In this document: positions 1 through 8,301 of the stretch, in pieces
How positions within the stretch are numbered: position 1 is the stretch's first letter
Layout: each line of letters begins with the position of its first letter
NCBI GenBank assembly: GCA_014384025.1
Contig: JACNGQ010000188.1
Span: 28,432 to 92,431, forward strand
Origin: Planctomycetota bacterium
Lineage (GTDB): Bacteria; Planctomycetota; Phycisphaerae; Sedimentisphaerales; Anaerobacaceae
Length of the DNA: 64,000 nucleotides
Reading direction: 5' to 3'
Program-made: the position numbers and the translations under genes
The notes under the pieces: generated by a model
Seen by the model: the letters and a program-made list of their open reading frames with translations, nothing else
The model's database searches: none
Told to the model about the DNA's origin: nothing

Positions 1-697
1 GGTTAAATTGGGTTTGTTTTTGGCTTTATTGGGTTTGAATTGGGTTTGAATTGGCTTTGTTTTTTGGCCTGAGCCAGCGGATAATATCTCGTAATACATT
101 GTCATGTCTAAAGTTATGTTCATTTTGTCATTTCTAAAATTGGGTTTGTTTTGCATAAAAAGCTTATAAATTCGTACGTAAGAATTCGTAGAGATTTGAT
201 ATTCGTTGGTGAATAGTCGTTGATATTTAGCCATTAGCATTTTGTATATAATCATAAGATTACCTTAACGGAATCCTGATTACGACAAACTGGGGCGAGT
301 TTGATCCCATTAAAGTAAACGGCACTCTAACGGGACAAGGCTTGGCTATCGGGCCCCCCCGACAGAAAAGCAAGTGAGCTAACATCGAGGGTAAATTCCT
401 TTCGCCTGCTGGCGGTTTGCGTTAGCCTGCTGGCTAATATGTGTGTATTATACCATATTTTAAGCGGAAAATCAAGGTAAAAGGAAATAAATGTCCGTGA
501 GTTGCTACGCTCAAGATCAAAGTGAACTAAAGTGCCTAAAGTGAACTAAAGTGACTAAAGTTAAAAGGTAAAAACGGGGTAAATTGTGGTTGATCATTCG
601 ACACTTCGACAAAGCTCAGTGCAGGCTCATGCTCAGGACACGTTATTGTTGGTTTTTTTGTGATAGTTTTTGGACTGATGCCAACTGAAAAAAATAG
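1..697. other. Gene-free repeat-rich stretch
   Basis: No convincing gene was found on either strand. The first ~60 bases repeat GGGTTTG/AATTGG words. Positions 519-560 hold a short direct repeat of AGTGAACTAAAGTG. Positions 350-395 (GGCCCCCC, then AAGCAAGTGAGCTAACATCG) have a diverged second copy near 2985-3025, so this is a dispersed element. The stretch reads as decayed mobile or intergenic DNA. Confidence 0.6.
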
Positions 698-1116
698 GTG
701 ACTGTCCCGAATGGCGGTGCCTTAAGCAATATGTTGGTCTTTTTCGTAATTATTCAAGATTCCGAGCACAGATTGACGAAATGCCTATAAACACAGTCCT
801 TTCTTTGTTTTGCGATAAGGGTTTGTGCTTTCTGTTTCATACGCTCTCCCTTATCGATGCGGGGGTGTTGTTGCCGCAAATCCCTTAAGGCACCGCCATT
901 CGTGACTGTCCCGAATGGCGGTGCCTTAAGCAATATGTTGGTCTTTTTCGTAATTATTCAAGATTCCGAGCACAGATTGACGAAATGCCTATAAACACAG
1001 TCCTTTCTTTGTTTTGCGATAAGGGTTTGTGCTTTCTGTTTCATACGCTCTCCCTTATCGATGCGGGGGTGTTGTTGCCGCAAATCCCTTAAGGCACCGC
1101 CATTCGTGACTGTCCC
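698..1116. repeat. Tandem 204-bp element with 18-bp inverted ends (2 copies plus 11 bp)
   Basis: Two copies, identical as far as I can read by eye, lie head to tail at 698-901 and 902-1105, followed by a third start (GTGACTGTCCC) at 1106-1116. Inside each copy the perfect inverted repeat GAATGGCGGTGCCTTAAG / CTTAAGGCACCGCCATTC sits at 709-726 and 884-901, and at 913-930 and 1088-1105. A short leader beginning GTGACTGTCCC precedes each left arm; from memory, such ends resemble REP-type palindromes mobilised by RAYT/IS200-like transposases. No transposase is present, so it looks like a non-autonomous unit. The unit length is a multiple of three, and the downstream copy supplies the last ~48 codons and the stop of the FRG reading frame. 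Confidence 0.85.
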
Positions 1117-1695
1117 TCCGGGTTCCCGGTCCATTTTATTGAGGGGGGATTCGAGATCTTTCGTACTGAAGACGCTCTCCGACTCCTCGTAGTGAAATGC
1201 CCAGACCACACCGGGTTGGTTGTCAATAGCAGTATCTTTTACAGCAAACCAGAGCGCCACCAAAGGATTCTTGGACCAATCAAGTAAGCGGGTTGGCAAC
1301 CTGTTATGTTGGGCAAGCGCTAACCATTGCCAATCATTGTCTGGAACAATATCAATATACGGAATCGACTCTCGCTCGAACTCCTCAAGAATTTCTTTCT
1401 CTCTCAGTAGAACTTGAGATCTTTCCATGTCGCGTCCAACAGAAGGCACCAAAGGCCAGTCCTTTTCTGTCGTCTGACCTCTAAATATCACGCGCTCATC
1501 AGGGTATAGCCAAATTGCGACCTCGACGAATTCGCTGACCGAGGATACGGCAAAGACCTTCGGTTTACCAGCTACCTGTGGTTTCAAGTATTTCTGCACT
1601 CGCTTATCCATTAGTTGGGATCTCCTAATATCCTCACTCAGACTACAAGGGTTTCTTATTGTGATTTCGGCGGATTTTATAGGCGCTGAAGTCAA
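958..1695 (-). pseudogene. FRG-domain protein, C-terminus replaced by the 204-bp repeat
   Basis: The start is TTG at 1695, with GAGGGG about 8 bases upstream. Residues ~60-165 carry FRG-domain hallmarks: VIFRGQ near residue 69 and LAQHNRLPTRLLDWSKNPL near 127-145, followed by ALWFA. The FRG domain is named after an F-R-G motif and often occurs in putative defence or toxin-like proteins; its biochemical role is not settled. After DREPGG (about residue 193) the frame enters the 204-bp repeat (GTGACTGTCCC begins at 1116 on the plus strand), and the remaining ~50 residues are repeat-encoded. The usual C-terminal FRG segment, which normally ends in an R-I-x-x-Q-x-G-x-F-like stretch, is missing, so the gene is probably inactivated. 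It lies 28 bp downstream of an exported-protein gene on the same strand and may have been the last gene of that operon. Confidence 0.7.
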
Positions 1696-1723
1696 GCAAG
1701 CCCCTCTTCAAATTCCTTAGATT

Positions 1724-2143
1724 TCATGGACTGAAATCATTGCTCATGTTGACGAGCGCTACCGCGATCTCGGCTACGTGCAAGTAGCCCACCTGTTGTC
1801 CGGAGATAACTTCATCCACTGCGTTGACCAACATTTGCGCCTTCAACTTGAGCCTGTCGAAATCATCGGGCGATGTGAGATGTCCCTTCCATTTAGTCGC
1901 AGAAAGCCAATCGGCGGAAGTCGCTAGCTTGTTCTGGTAAGATGCGTTTTTCCATTCTGCAACAGTGGCTTTATGAAGATTTCCACCTTGAAACCACTGA
2001 GTTGAAGATGAGCCACGCGGTCTAGTGGGTCTAGTAGAACCCCCAGATTCGCTAGAATTATCCACGCTGCCAACAGCTATGAATACAAAAAGAAGCAACC
2101 CAAGTAATGACACGACATGGCGTATCATTTTTTGTATGTTCAT
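1724..2143 (-). CDS. Small exported protein of unknown function
   Basis: 139 aa. ATG at 2143 is preceded by GAGAGG at suitable spacing. Residues ~8-27 form one hydrophobic segment (signal peptide or N-terminal anchor), then a Ser/Gly/Pro/Arg-rich low-complexity linker (about 30-48), then a globular part with WFQGGNLHKATVAEW and a helical C-terminus. I do not recognise a named family. It follows the 150-aa membrane protein gene after 16 bp and precedes the broken FRG gene by 28 bp, suggesting one transcript. Function is unknown; a periplasmic or surface location is inferred from the N-terminus. Confidence 0.65.
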   Translation of the reverse strand: MNIQKMIRHVVSLLGLLLFVFIAVGSVDNSSESGGSTRPTRPRGSSSTQWFQGGNLHKATVAEWKNASYQNKLATSADWLSATKWKGHLTSPDDFDRLKLKAQMLVNAVDEVISGQQVGYLHVAEIAVALVNMSNDFSP

Positions 2144-2159
2144 GATAATGCCTCTCTAT

Positions 2160-2612
2160 TCAAATATATTTACTGGTTTTCGGAAAAAAGATTACATGCG
2201 GAAGGAATGATCCAATCAGGCAAAGTATGATATCTGTCGGATCGAAGGTTCCTATAACTACTCCAAATGCTTGCCCAATTTCACCGCCCAATGCAAGTAA
2301 TGGGCCAATAGATACCCAGAAGAAACTGCTTCTTGATAACTTCCTTTCCCAAACGAGTAACATGAAAGCTGTCAATGAATAGACCCATAGTCCGTCAGGT
2401 AGCGAGTAAAAAAACCAATGAGAATTATCTATTGAAAATGTTGCGCAGTAGGCACGAATATAATCCAGATACGGCTCTAAGCCAATCGCACATGCCCAGC
2501 GGAACATTAGCAAAGATTTGGCTCTAAATAGCAAATAGATAAGGCCTCCGAATGCAATTGGCATGATAACATGCATGAAAAATGACAATGAGTTTGAGAG
2601 CGGACGTTTCAT
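2160..2612 (-). CDS. Four-helix integral membrane protein, VanZ-like appearance
   Basis: 150 aa with about four hydrophobic segments (residues ~10-30, 65-87, 95-115 and 125-145). The pattern LPDGLWVYSLTAFMLLVW ... GEIGQ ... GTFDPTDI resembles small VanZ-type membrane proteins of unknown role, but I would not assign the family firmly. Its ATG (2612-2610) overlaps the stop of an upstream 38-codon frame (ATGA), which suggests translational coupling. Gene order in the unit: 38-aa ORF, this gene, the 139-aa exported protein, the FRG remnant. Confidence 0.6.
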   Translation of the reverse strand: MKRPLSNSLSFFMHVIMPIAFGGLIYLLFRAKSLLMFRWACAIGLEPYLDYIRAYCATFSIDNSHWFFYSLPDGLWVYSLTAFMLLVWERKLSRSSFFWVSIGPLLALGGEIGQAFGVVIGTFDPTDIILCLIGSFLPHVIFFPKTSKYI

Positions 2613-2725
2613 AGGCTATTTCTCATACACTGCAGCACCGCCATGACGGTATTGCTAGGTTGCCTTTCGACGGCTTTGTTGATGGCGATGATGGTAAAAA
2701 TACCCGCTATAATTATCTGTTTCAT
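2609..2725 (-). CDS. Candidate 38-aa leader/membrane peptide
   Basis: A 38-codon frame from ATG 2725, with GGAG 8 bases upstream, ending at TGA 2611-2609, which overlaps the next ATG. The N-terminus (MKQIIIAGIFTIIAIN) is hydrophobic, like a short signal or membrane peptide, and the rest is polar. No homologue is recalled. Support comes from the ribosome binding site and the ATGA coupling. It could instead be a truncated remnant or a translational leader for the membrane protein. Confidence 0.45.
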   Translation of the reverse strand: MKQIIIAGIFTIIAINKAVERQPSNTVMAVLQCMRNSL

Positions 2726-2745
2726 TTTCTATTCTCCAAAACTGC

Positions 2746-2762
2746 TTATACAGTCTGTATAA
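2746..2762. promoter_or_regulatory. Palindromic operator-like site upstream of the small operon
   Basis: TTATACAGTCTGTATAA has perfect 8-bp arms around one central base, about 20 bp upstream of the ribosome binding site of the 38-aa frame. Such spacing and symmetry suit a dimeric repressor. No regulator gene lies next to it. Confidence 0.4.
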
Positions 2763-3173
2763 AATGGGAAACACCGACTTCTTTCTTCTGCTTTATAAGA
2801 AAACCCCGATGCTTATTCCGTTAATGGGCAGGATATGCAAACTGTAGGCCGAAGTCAAGCGCGAGTTTTTGGATTTGAGCAAAAATTACCTCACCGGTGA
2901 AGTACGGCATCTGGATTCCCGCCTTCGCGGGAATGACAATTGGTGGGGGAAGCTATTAAAAAGCAGGGAAGTATAGATCCCCGGCCCCCGGCAGGAAAGC
3001 AAGTTAGCTAACACCGGTGGTACACTAAGAAAGGCTCCGCCGGGAATTTTTGATTGATTAATAGTTAGGGCGGTTGCCTATGGCACAAGTTGCGAACCGC
3101 CCCTACACGGTTTAGAGAATTGGTGGGGCAAGCCGCCACCCTACTTTTTCGGACGGGGTGACATAAACAAAGC
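2763..3173. other. Intergenic stretch with a REP-like hairpin
   Basis: No gene seen. GGATTCCCGCCTTCGCGGGAAT near 2910-2931 forms a short hairpin followed by GACAA; a related hairpin (GGATTCCTGCTTGCGCAGGAAT) is near 47462-47483. Positions ~2985-3025 carry the diverged second copy of the dispersed element at 350-395. Confidence 0.5.
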
Positions 3174-3704
3174 TTAATCGTATGCAATGATTGATTTGGC
3201 GTTGTAGCCGGTTAGCTTTTCTCTTCCGCCCAGAGCAGAAAGCTCTATAAGAAACGCAATGCCTGCAACCTGGCCGCCTATGCTCTCGATTAGTTTACAG
3301 GCCGCGGCCATTGTTCCGCCTGTCGCCAGCAGGTCATCGACCATTAAAACTTTGGCCTGACTTTTTACGGCATCAATGTGCACTTCCAGTGTATCGGTTC
3401 CATATTCCAAATCATAAGTGATGCTTTCGGTTTTGGAAGGCAGCTTGCCTTTCTTCCTTATGGGTACAAAACCGGCTCCGAGCTTTTCGGCTACCGCCGT
3501 TCCAAATATAAAACCTCTGGCCTCCACGGCAGCGACATATTCGATGCCCGCCCCTCTGAAATCGGCGCAGAGTGCCTCGGTTGCTGTTTTGAGTGCCACG
3601 GGGTCGGCCAGCAATGGCGTGATATCACGAAATAAAATCCCTTCCTTGGGCCAGTCGGGTATGCTGCGAATATATTGTTTCAGGTCAATTCCCTGGTTTG
3701 TCAT
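3174..3704 (-). CDS. apt: Adenine phosphoribosyltransferase
   Basis: 176 aa, the normal size for the family. It makes AMP and pyrophosphate from adenine and PRPP (purine salvage, cytosol). FRDITPLLADP near residue 23, the AVEARGFIFG segment and the PRPP loop VLMVDDLLATGGTM (about residues 121-134) are all present. The frame is open upstream to 3908, but the start at 3704 is preferred: AAGGA lies about 8 bases before this ATG, and the extra 68 codons look like nothing and cover a long hairpin. It stands alone between dissimilar genes, so it is probably monocistronic. Confidence 0.93.
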   Translation of the reverse strand: MTNQGIDLKQYIRSIPDWPKEGILFRDITPLLADPVALKTATEALCADFRGAGIEYVAAVEARGFIFGTAVAEKLGAGFVPIRKKGKLPSKTESITYDLEYGTDTLEVHIDAVKSQAKVLMVDDLLATGGTMAAACKLIESIGGQVAGIAFLIELSALGGREKLTGYNAKSIIAYD

Positions 3705-3789
3705 TTGTTTTCCTTCCCGGATAATATTTGACGTTATATTTACGGCTCTTCCGGGAAATGCGTTGGTACAATCGGCATTTCGGACGACC

Positions 3790-3871
3790 GAGAAAAATCG
3801 TTCGGGGCCCCAGAGGCACAAATTTCCCCCCAGCAGCCCAAATTTGAGCCTCTGCCCAAACGATTTTTCTC
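3790..3871. repeat. Long imperfect inverted repeat in the apt leader
   Basis: Arms at 3790-3825 and 3840-3871 pair almost completely: 32 paired columns, two mismatches and one 4-base bulge, around a 14-base loop. The outer part of each arm starts GAGAAAAATCGTT. It lies ~85-170 bp upstream of the apt start. It could be an RNA structure in the apt 5' region or a small mobile palindrome. Confidence 0.75.
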
Positions 3872-4021
3872 TCCAAGCCACTCCAAGGACCTGATCTACC
3901 AAGTTCACCTACGCATTAACCGGATGAACCATATTTACTTAAACAAAAGATGCGCTCATTTATTGCGGTCTATTTTTAATGGATATCAGGAGAATTGCAA
4001 GTATTATTGAGATCGCGAAAG

Positions 4022-4783
4022 TTATTCATTCATATATTCATAAAGCTTGGTAAGCGCATCACGCCGAATCTGGCGGATCCTCTCCCGTGTCAGGCCTAAT
4101 TGCTTACCGATTTCCTTAAGTGACATCGGCTTGTTTCCATCAAGGCCGTAATGCATGCGAAGGACATCTGCTTCTCTCGGGTCGATTTTATTCAGCAAAC
4201 TCAAAGCCTTTGCTTTCTCTTCGACGGCAGCTAATACATCTTCCGGGTTGCAGGCATTCGGGTCTTCCAGAATCGCTTCGAGCATTTGGTCATCTTCCGA
4301 TACGTCACTGTTGGAAGATTCGCTTACGGAACTGAGCACCTCAACGATACGATGTACGACCTTAGCCTTGCGCGGCGACAATTTCATGATGCCAGCCATC
4401 TCCTCCACAGACAGCTTTCTGCCGAGTTTGCTCTCAAGCTCCGCCGAGATATGCCGCCACTGATTTATCAATGCAACCATATAGGTTGGAATATGCACGG
4501 GCTGAATATTCTCAAGCAGCGCACGTTTGATACTTTGTTTAATCCACCACGCACCATAAGTGCTGAATCGCACACCGCGTTTGTAGTCAAAATAATCAAC
4601 GGCTTTTATAAGGCCGAGATTACCTTCCTCGATTAAATCGCCAAGACTCATCCCCCGGCGGCCGAACTTCTTCGCGATATTAACGACCAGCCTGAGGTTA
4701 CTGCGCACAAGCTGTTCCCTGGCCTGCTGGTCATTTTCTTCGGCAACGAGTTTACCTAATGAGCGTTCCTGTTCCGCATTCAA
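4022..4783 (-). CDS. RpoD/SigA-family RNA polymerase sigma factor (short, group 2/3-like)
   Basis: 253 aa from TTG 4783. Region 2 (NLRLVVNIAKKF to WWIKQSIKRAL, residues ~29-88) includes the core-binding GDLIEEGNLGL and the -10-melting RFSTYGAWWIKQ. Region 3 follows, and region 4 (LKEIGKQLGLTRERIRQI, about 221-238) recognises the -35 element. Region 1.1 is absent. The TTG start cuts region 1.2: in the same frame upstream the DNA still encodes IKEYLKEIDESPLL, a textbook region 1.2, back to ATA at 4840 (with GGGAG 8 bases before it), and an in-frame TGA lies at 4846-4844. The real start may therefore be the rare codon ATA at 4840, giving about 272 aa. Probably an alternative vegetative-type sigma factor. 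Confidence 0.88.
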   Translation of the reverse strand: MNAEQERSLGKLVAEENDQQAREQLVRSNLRLVVNIAKKFGRRGMSLGDLIEEGNLGLIKAVDYFDYKRGVRFSTYGAWWIKQSIKRALLENIQPVHIPTYMVALINQWRHISAELESKLGRKLSVEEMAGIMKLSPRKAKVVHRIVEVLSSVSESSNSDVSEDDQMLEAILEDPNACNPEDVLAAVEEKAKALSLLNKIDPREADVLRMHYGLDGNKPMSLKEIGKQLGLTRERIRQIRRDALTKLYEYMNE

Positions 4784-5073
4784 AAGCGGAGATTCGTCGA
4801 TTTCTTTTAGATATTCTTTTATTGTGGCGTCAAATACTATGGCTCACTCTCCCGCCCGGCCAAAAAGCCTTTCGACTCCGGCCATAAGGGCAAATTGGAC
4901 CTCGACCTTACCTCCTTTTTATGGGACCCTCGCATCCCTGCCTCGAATTAAACTCTTTGAAATATCGGTCGAATATGCCTGTGGGTTTACTACGTTAAAA
5001 TATTCCTTTTCCCCCTTGCCGAGTGAGCTAATGACTTGAAATGACACGGCCTTCAGAGTGCAAAAAAACCGAT

Positions 5074-5109
5074 AAAAAAGGGGCCTATACCATAATAGGT
5101 ATAGGCCCC
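5074..5109 (-). terminator. Rho-independent terminator
   Basis: On the minus strand a 12-bp perfect stem (GGGGCCTATACC / GGTATAGGCCCC, 5098-5109 and 5080-5091) with a 6-base loop is followed by six T. It lies 54 bp after the stop of the 1045-aa exported protein and ends that transcript before the sigma gene. Confidence 0.9.
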
Positions 5110-5163
5110 GAATTAACGCTACGGTAAACAAATACGCAGTTTATTTACCAGTCAAATCTCGGT

Positions 5164-8100
5164 TTATGGTGCCGGAGTGTTAAGTCTGATATCATCGAAA
5201 TATATCAAACCTGAGCCGCCAGCCGCCGGATTGTTACTGTTATCAAGACCAAGAGTGATCGTATTGACATTAGTAAGGTTCACGCCGAATGCCTGTAAGT
5301 CGATATTCCATTCGGTCCAGTCGGTTGTCACAGCCGCATTAGGATTATCATTATAGACCTTTTTGCCGCCATTGAGAGCGACGTACATAGCATCAGGAGC
5401 GTTAGCGGCCATAGTTACGCCGATTGCCTCATGGGTCCATGCCAATGGACTCACTGAGCCGGTTGTTTGGACATTGTCGAATGTGGCGGAACGCACTTCG
5501 CCGGGTGCGTGCGATGTTCGGCACAAGCCGATATACACATTCGGAACCATTGAGATTGTTATCTCGCCCTCTTTTTCCCAGGTAATACCATCGGGCGAAT
5601 GGAAGCCCTCGAACAGGTTGCCGGTGCGCTTTACCCTGACCCAATAAGGCGGTGAAACGACGGGTTCAGTGCTGTCTGTCCAGGCCGAGCTGCCACCTGT
5701 GGTTGGACGCCACTGGAAGCCTATCCCGGCACCACTGCCCGGCGTAACAATCTCCATAGCGTGTGTGGAGCCCGGGTCGAGCGTCTCACGAATCATAACG
5801 CCGGCTTTCGCCCAGTTATTCGAGCCGGTTCCGACATCGGTTACGCGTGCGGTTATCTCGCCGTCTCCTGACAACTGCTTATAAGCAAAGCGGAATTCAT
5901 CTGAGTTATCCCAGATATCCGTGCCGGCTGCGCTCATAGTGATTGTGCCGTCCGGGTTTTCTACGAAACCTCCAGGATTACCCCTGTACCAGATTGTTAA
6001 GGTATCGACGCCTTTCTCTGTCCAGTCACGCACGTCCGTCAAAGTCAAAGTCGCCTCGGATTTACCAACACTGTTGTTGTATTCGAACGGCATTGATTGG
6101 CTTCCGCCGTGAACGATAGTTTTCTCGACAAATGGAGGACTGGCATAACCAACGACAGAACCATTTACAGCCGGATTGTCGTATCCGTCTGCCCAGGCAA
6201 GATATATCCTGTTACTCCCTGGTTCACCTTCATTAAGGTCATTGTAAGCCTCCATATCGTCCACAATCAGGAAGTTAGCTGTCGTGAAACTCCAGACTTT
6301 GCCCACCCAGGGACTGTCGGGATTGGTGTTATTGACTTCATCGACACGCCAGTAGTATGTGGTATCCCATTCAAGTTTTCCGGGAACATAGCTTTCATCA
6401 CCAAGATTCCTGGAGCCTTTATACTCTGGTGAGCTTGTAGTGGCGTTTTTCACGGCATCTTCATCATTGCCGAAATAAATCTCGTGCGAAGCTGCCTTAA
6501 TGCCGGCCTTGAAGTTAAGAGCAGTTGTCTGCTTAATATCTGAGTCGCCATTACCCGGATTCGGACCGAAGGCCTGAACAGGTTCGTATTTTGACAGGTT
6601 GGTTCCCGGGATAATTGTGATTGCCGGAATGCCGGGTCCTCGCCAGGCAACCTGGCATTGGTCACCGCCGCCGCCTTCCTTCCAGAGCGCCTCGATGTAA
6701 TATCTGTTGCCTGCCTGCAGGGGGATTGGGTCGGATTGCTGTGTACCGGTTCCCCATGTGTTTGCGGGCGCCCAACTGGTTTCATTTGCAATCAGTATTA
6801 TGTTCTCCGGGTCGTCATCGGTGCTGAGCCAAAGCTCACCCTGGTCGTCGGTGCAGAGCCAGAAAGTATAGTCGCCGGTGGCCGGAGCGTAGAGCCAGCC
6901 ATTAATTCTGCCTCCATAGTTATCAGAGAAGTCGATTGCTGTGCCGAAACTATCTAACTCTGTTGTTTCATCAGGAGAGTTCGGGAACTTAAAATCGTCT
7001 TTCAGTGTGTTCAAATCAGTGCCGTCTAAGTTGTTCCAGAGGTTCTGCACTATTGTACCCAGCCCGGGGATAGTAGTAGCAAAGCTCCAGACATCGCCCT
7101 TGTGCGTGGCAGGAGGATTGAACTCATCGACACGCCAGTAATAAGTCGTCTCTAACTCAAGTGAGCCCGGGTCAAATGTCGTATTTCCCTGTGGGGCTCC
7201 ACCCGTGGCATTGTTCACATCGTCAAAATTGTCACCGAAGTAAACATAGTGAAGTTTAGCGCTAAAGCCTGGTTCAAAGCTCAGGTCTGTTTCCGGATCA
7301 ATGAATGCACCGCCGTCAGCCGGGATTGGATTATAAGCCTTCCTGGATGGAACCGTGAAGCTCCAGACAGAACCCTGGTGTTTTGTAGTTCCATCTGCTT
7401 CAACCTCATCGACTCGCCAGTAGTATGTTGTGCCGGTAACAAGGCCGTCCGGATAAGGGAATCCCGGAAAGCCGACAACAAAATATGCCGCGGGCTGGTT
7501 GCCTCGAAAAGCGCCTTCTGCACTGGCCTCTACGTCAGCGAGATTGTCGCTGAAATATACATCATGAGAGGCCGCTGTGTATCCTGCCGTCCAGTTCATG
7601 CTCACCCATGTGTCTCCAAGGAGTGTACCATCAGCGGGAGTTGGGTTATAAGCCTTTACAGGGCCGCTGATATTGCCGACATAGCTCACGTTGTCGAGCG
7701 TGGCGGAACGCACTTCGCCGGCTGCGTGTGATGTTCGGCACAGGCCGATATAAACATTCGGAACCATTGAGATTGTTATATCGGCCTCTTTTGTCCAGAC
7801 GACACCATCGGGCGAATGGAAGCCCTCAAACAGGTTGCCGGTTCGCTTGACTCTGACCCAATAAGGCGGCGTCACAACAGGTGTGGTGCTGCCCGTCCAG
7901 GCCGAGCCAGCATTTGTGGTCGGACGCCACTGGAAGCCTATCCCGGCACCTTCGCCCGGTGTGATAATTTGAATAGCGTGCGTGGAGCCCGGGTCGAGCG
8001 TCTCTCGAATCATAACGCCGGCTTTGGCCCAGTTATTCGAGCCCGTACCCACATCAGTTACGCGAGCGGTCATCTCGCCGTCACCTTCCAGAAACTGGTA

Positions 8101-8301
8101 AACGAAGTGGAAATGGTCTGCATTGTCCCAGATATCGGCACCGTCGCCATTAATGGTCCATACGCCGCTGCTCTCATCTGCGCTGCCGCCGGTAGTACCG
8201 ATGTCCTGGTTTAGCCATCCTGCCGGAAGCGACGCTGAAGCGCTGCCAACCAGGCTCAGCACCAGAACAAAAGAAAATACATAAATCAATTTTCTAAACA
8301 T
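5164..8301 (-). CDS. Large exported multidomain protein (LamG-like, Fn3-like, PA14, carbohydrate-binding-like)
   Basis: 1045 aa with signal peptide (residues 1-23). Order: a beta-sandwich domain of DUF1349/laminin-G-like type (about 24-212); two Fn3-like modules opening KAYNPxPADG (about 215-410); a PA14-type domain (about 412-575, GWLYAPATGDYTFWLCTDDQG); a third Fn3-like module (577-680); a C-terminal jelly-roll (682-780, FLIVDDMEAYND) split by a second copy of the first domain (about 781-955) and resumed to the end. The two copies share long identical runs (for example WAKAGVMIRETLDPGSTHA). No catalytic domain is seen, so glycan or surface binding is inferred. ATG at 8301 follows AAGGAGAAGTGTT. 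Monocistronic, with a strong terminator after it. Confidence 0.8.
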   Translation of the reverse strand: MFRKLIYVFSFVLVLSLVGSASASLPAGWLNQDIGTTGGSADESSGVWTINGDGADIWDNADHFHFVYQFLEGDGEMTARVTDVGTGSNNWAKAGVMIRETLDPGSTHAIQIITPGEGAGIGFQWRPTTNAGSAWTGSTTPVVTPPYWVRVKRTGNLFEGFHSPDGVVWTKEADITISMVPNVYIGLCRTSHAAGEVRSATLDNVSYVGNISGPVKAYNPTPADGTLLGDTWVSMNWTAGYTAASHDVYFSDNLADVEASAEGAFRGNQPAAYFVVGFPGFPYPDGLVTGTTYYWRVDEVEADGTTKHQGSVWSFTVPSRKAYNPIPADGGAFIDPETDLSFEPGFSAKLHYVYFGDNFDDVNNATGGAPQGNTTFDPGSLELETTYYWRVDEFNPPATHKGDVWSFATTIPGLGTIVQNLWNNLDGTDLNTLKDDFKFPNSPDETTELDSFGTAIDFSDNYGGRINGWLYAPATGDYTFWLCTDDQGELWLSTDDDPENIILIANETSWAPANTWGTGTQQSDPIPLQAGNRYYIEALWKEGGGGDQCQVAWRGPGIPAITIIPGTNLSKYEPVQAFGPNPGNGDSDIKQTTALNFKAGIKAASHEIYFGNDEDAVKNATTSSPEYKGSRNLGDESYVPGKLEWDTTYYWRVDEVNNTNPDSPWVGKVWSFTTANFLIVDDMEAYNDLNEGEPGSNRIYLAWADGYDNPAVNGSVVGYASPPFVEKTIVHGGSQSMPFEYNNSVGKSEATLTLTDVRDWTEKGVDTLTIWYRGNPGGFVENPDGTITMSAAGTDIWDNSDEFRFAYKQLSGDGEITARVTDVGTGSNNWAKAGVMIRETLDPGSTHAMEIVTPGSGAGIGFQWRPTTGGSSAWTDSTEPVVSPPYWVRVKRTGNLFEGFHSPDGITWEKEGEITISMVPNVYIGLCRTSHAPGEVRSATFDNVQTTGSVSPLAWTHEAIGVTMAANAPDAMYVALNGGKKVYNDNPNAAVTTDWTEWNIDLQAFGVNLTNVNTITLGLDNSNNPAAGGSGLIYFDDIRLNTPAP

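Noticed and set aside
3705..3908. 68-codon N-terminal extension of the apt frame
   Set aside because: No homology or ribosome binding site for the longer start, and it covers a long hairpin; the usual 176-aa enzyme begins at 3704.
5429..7731. Long open frames on both strands inside the 1045-aa protein gene
   Set aside because: They are shadows of the GC-rich coding strand with no protein-like sequence, ribosome binding sites or domains.
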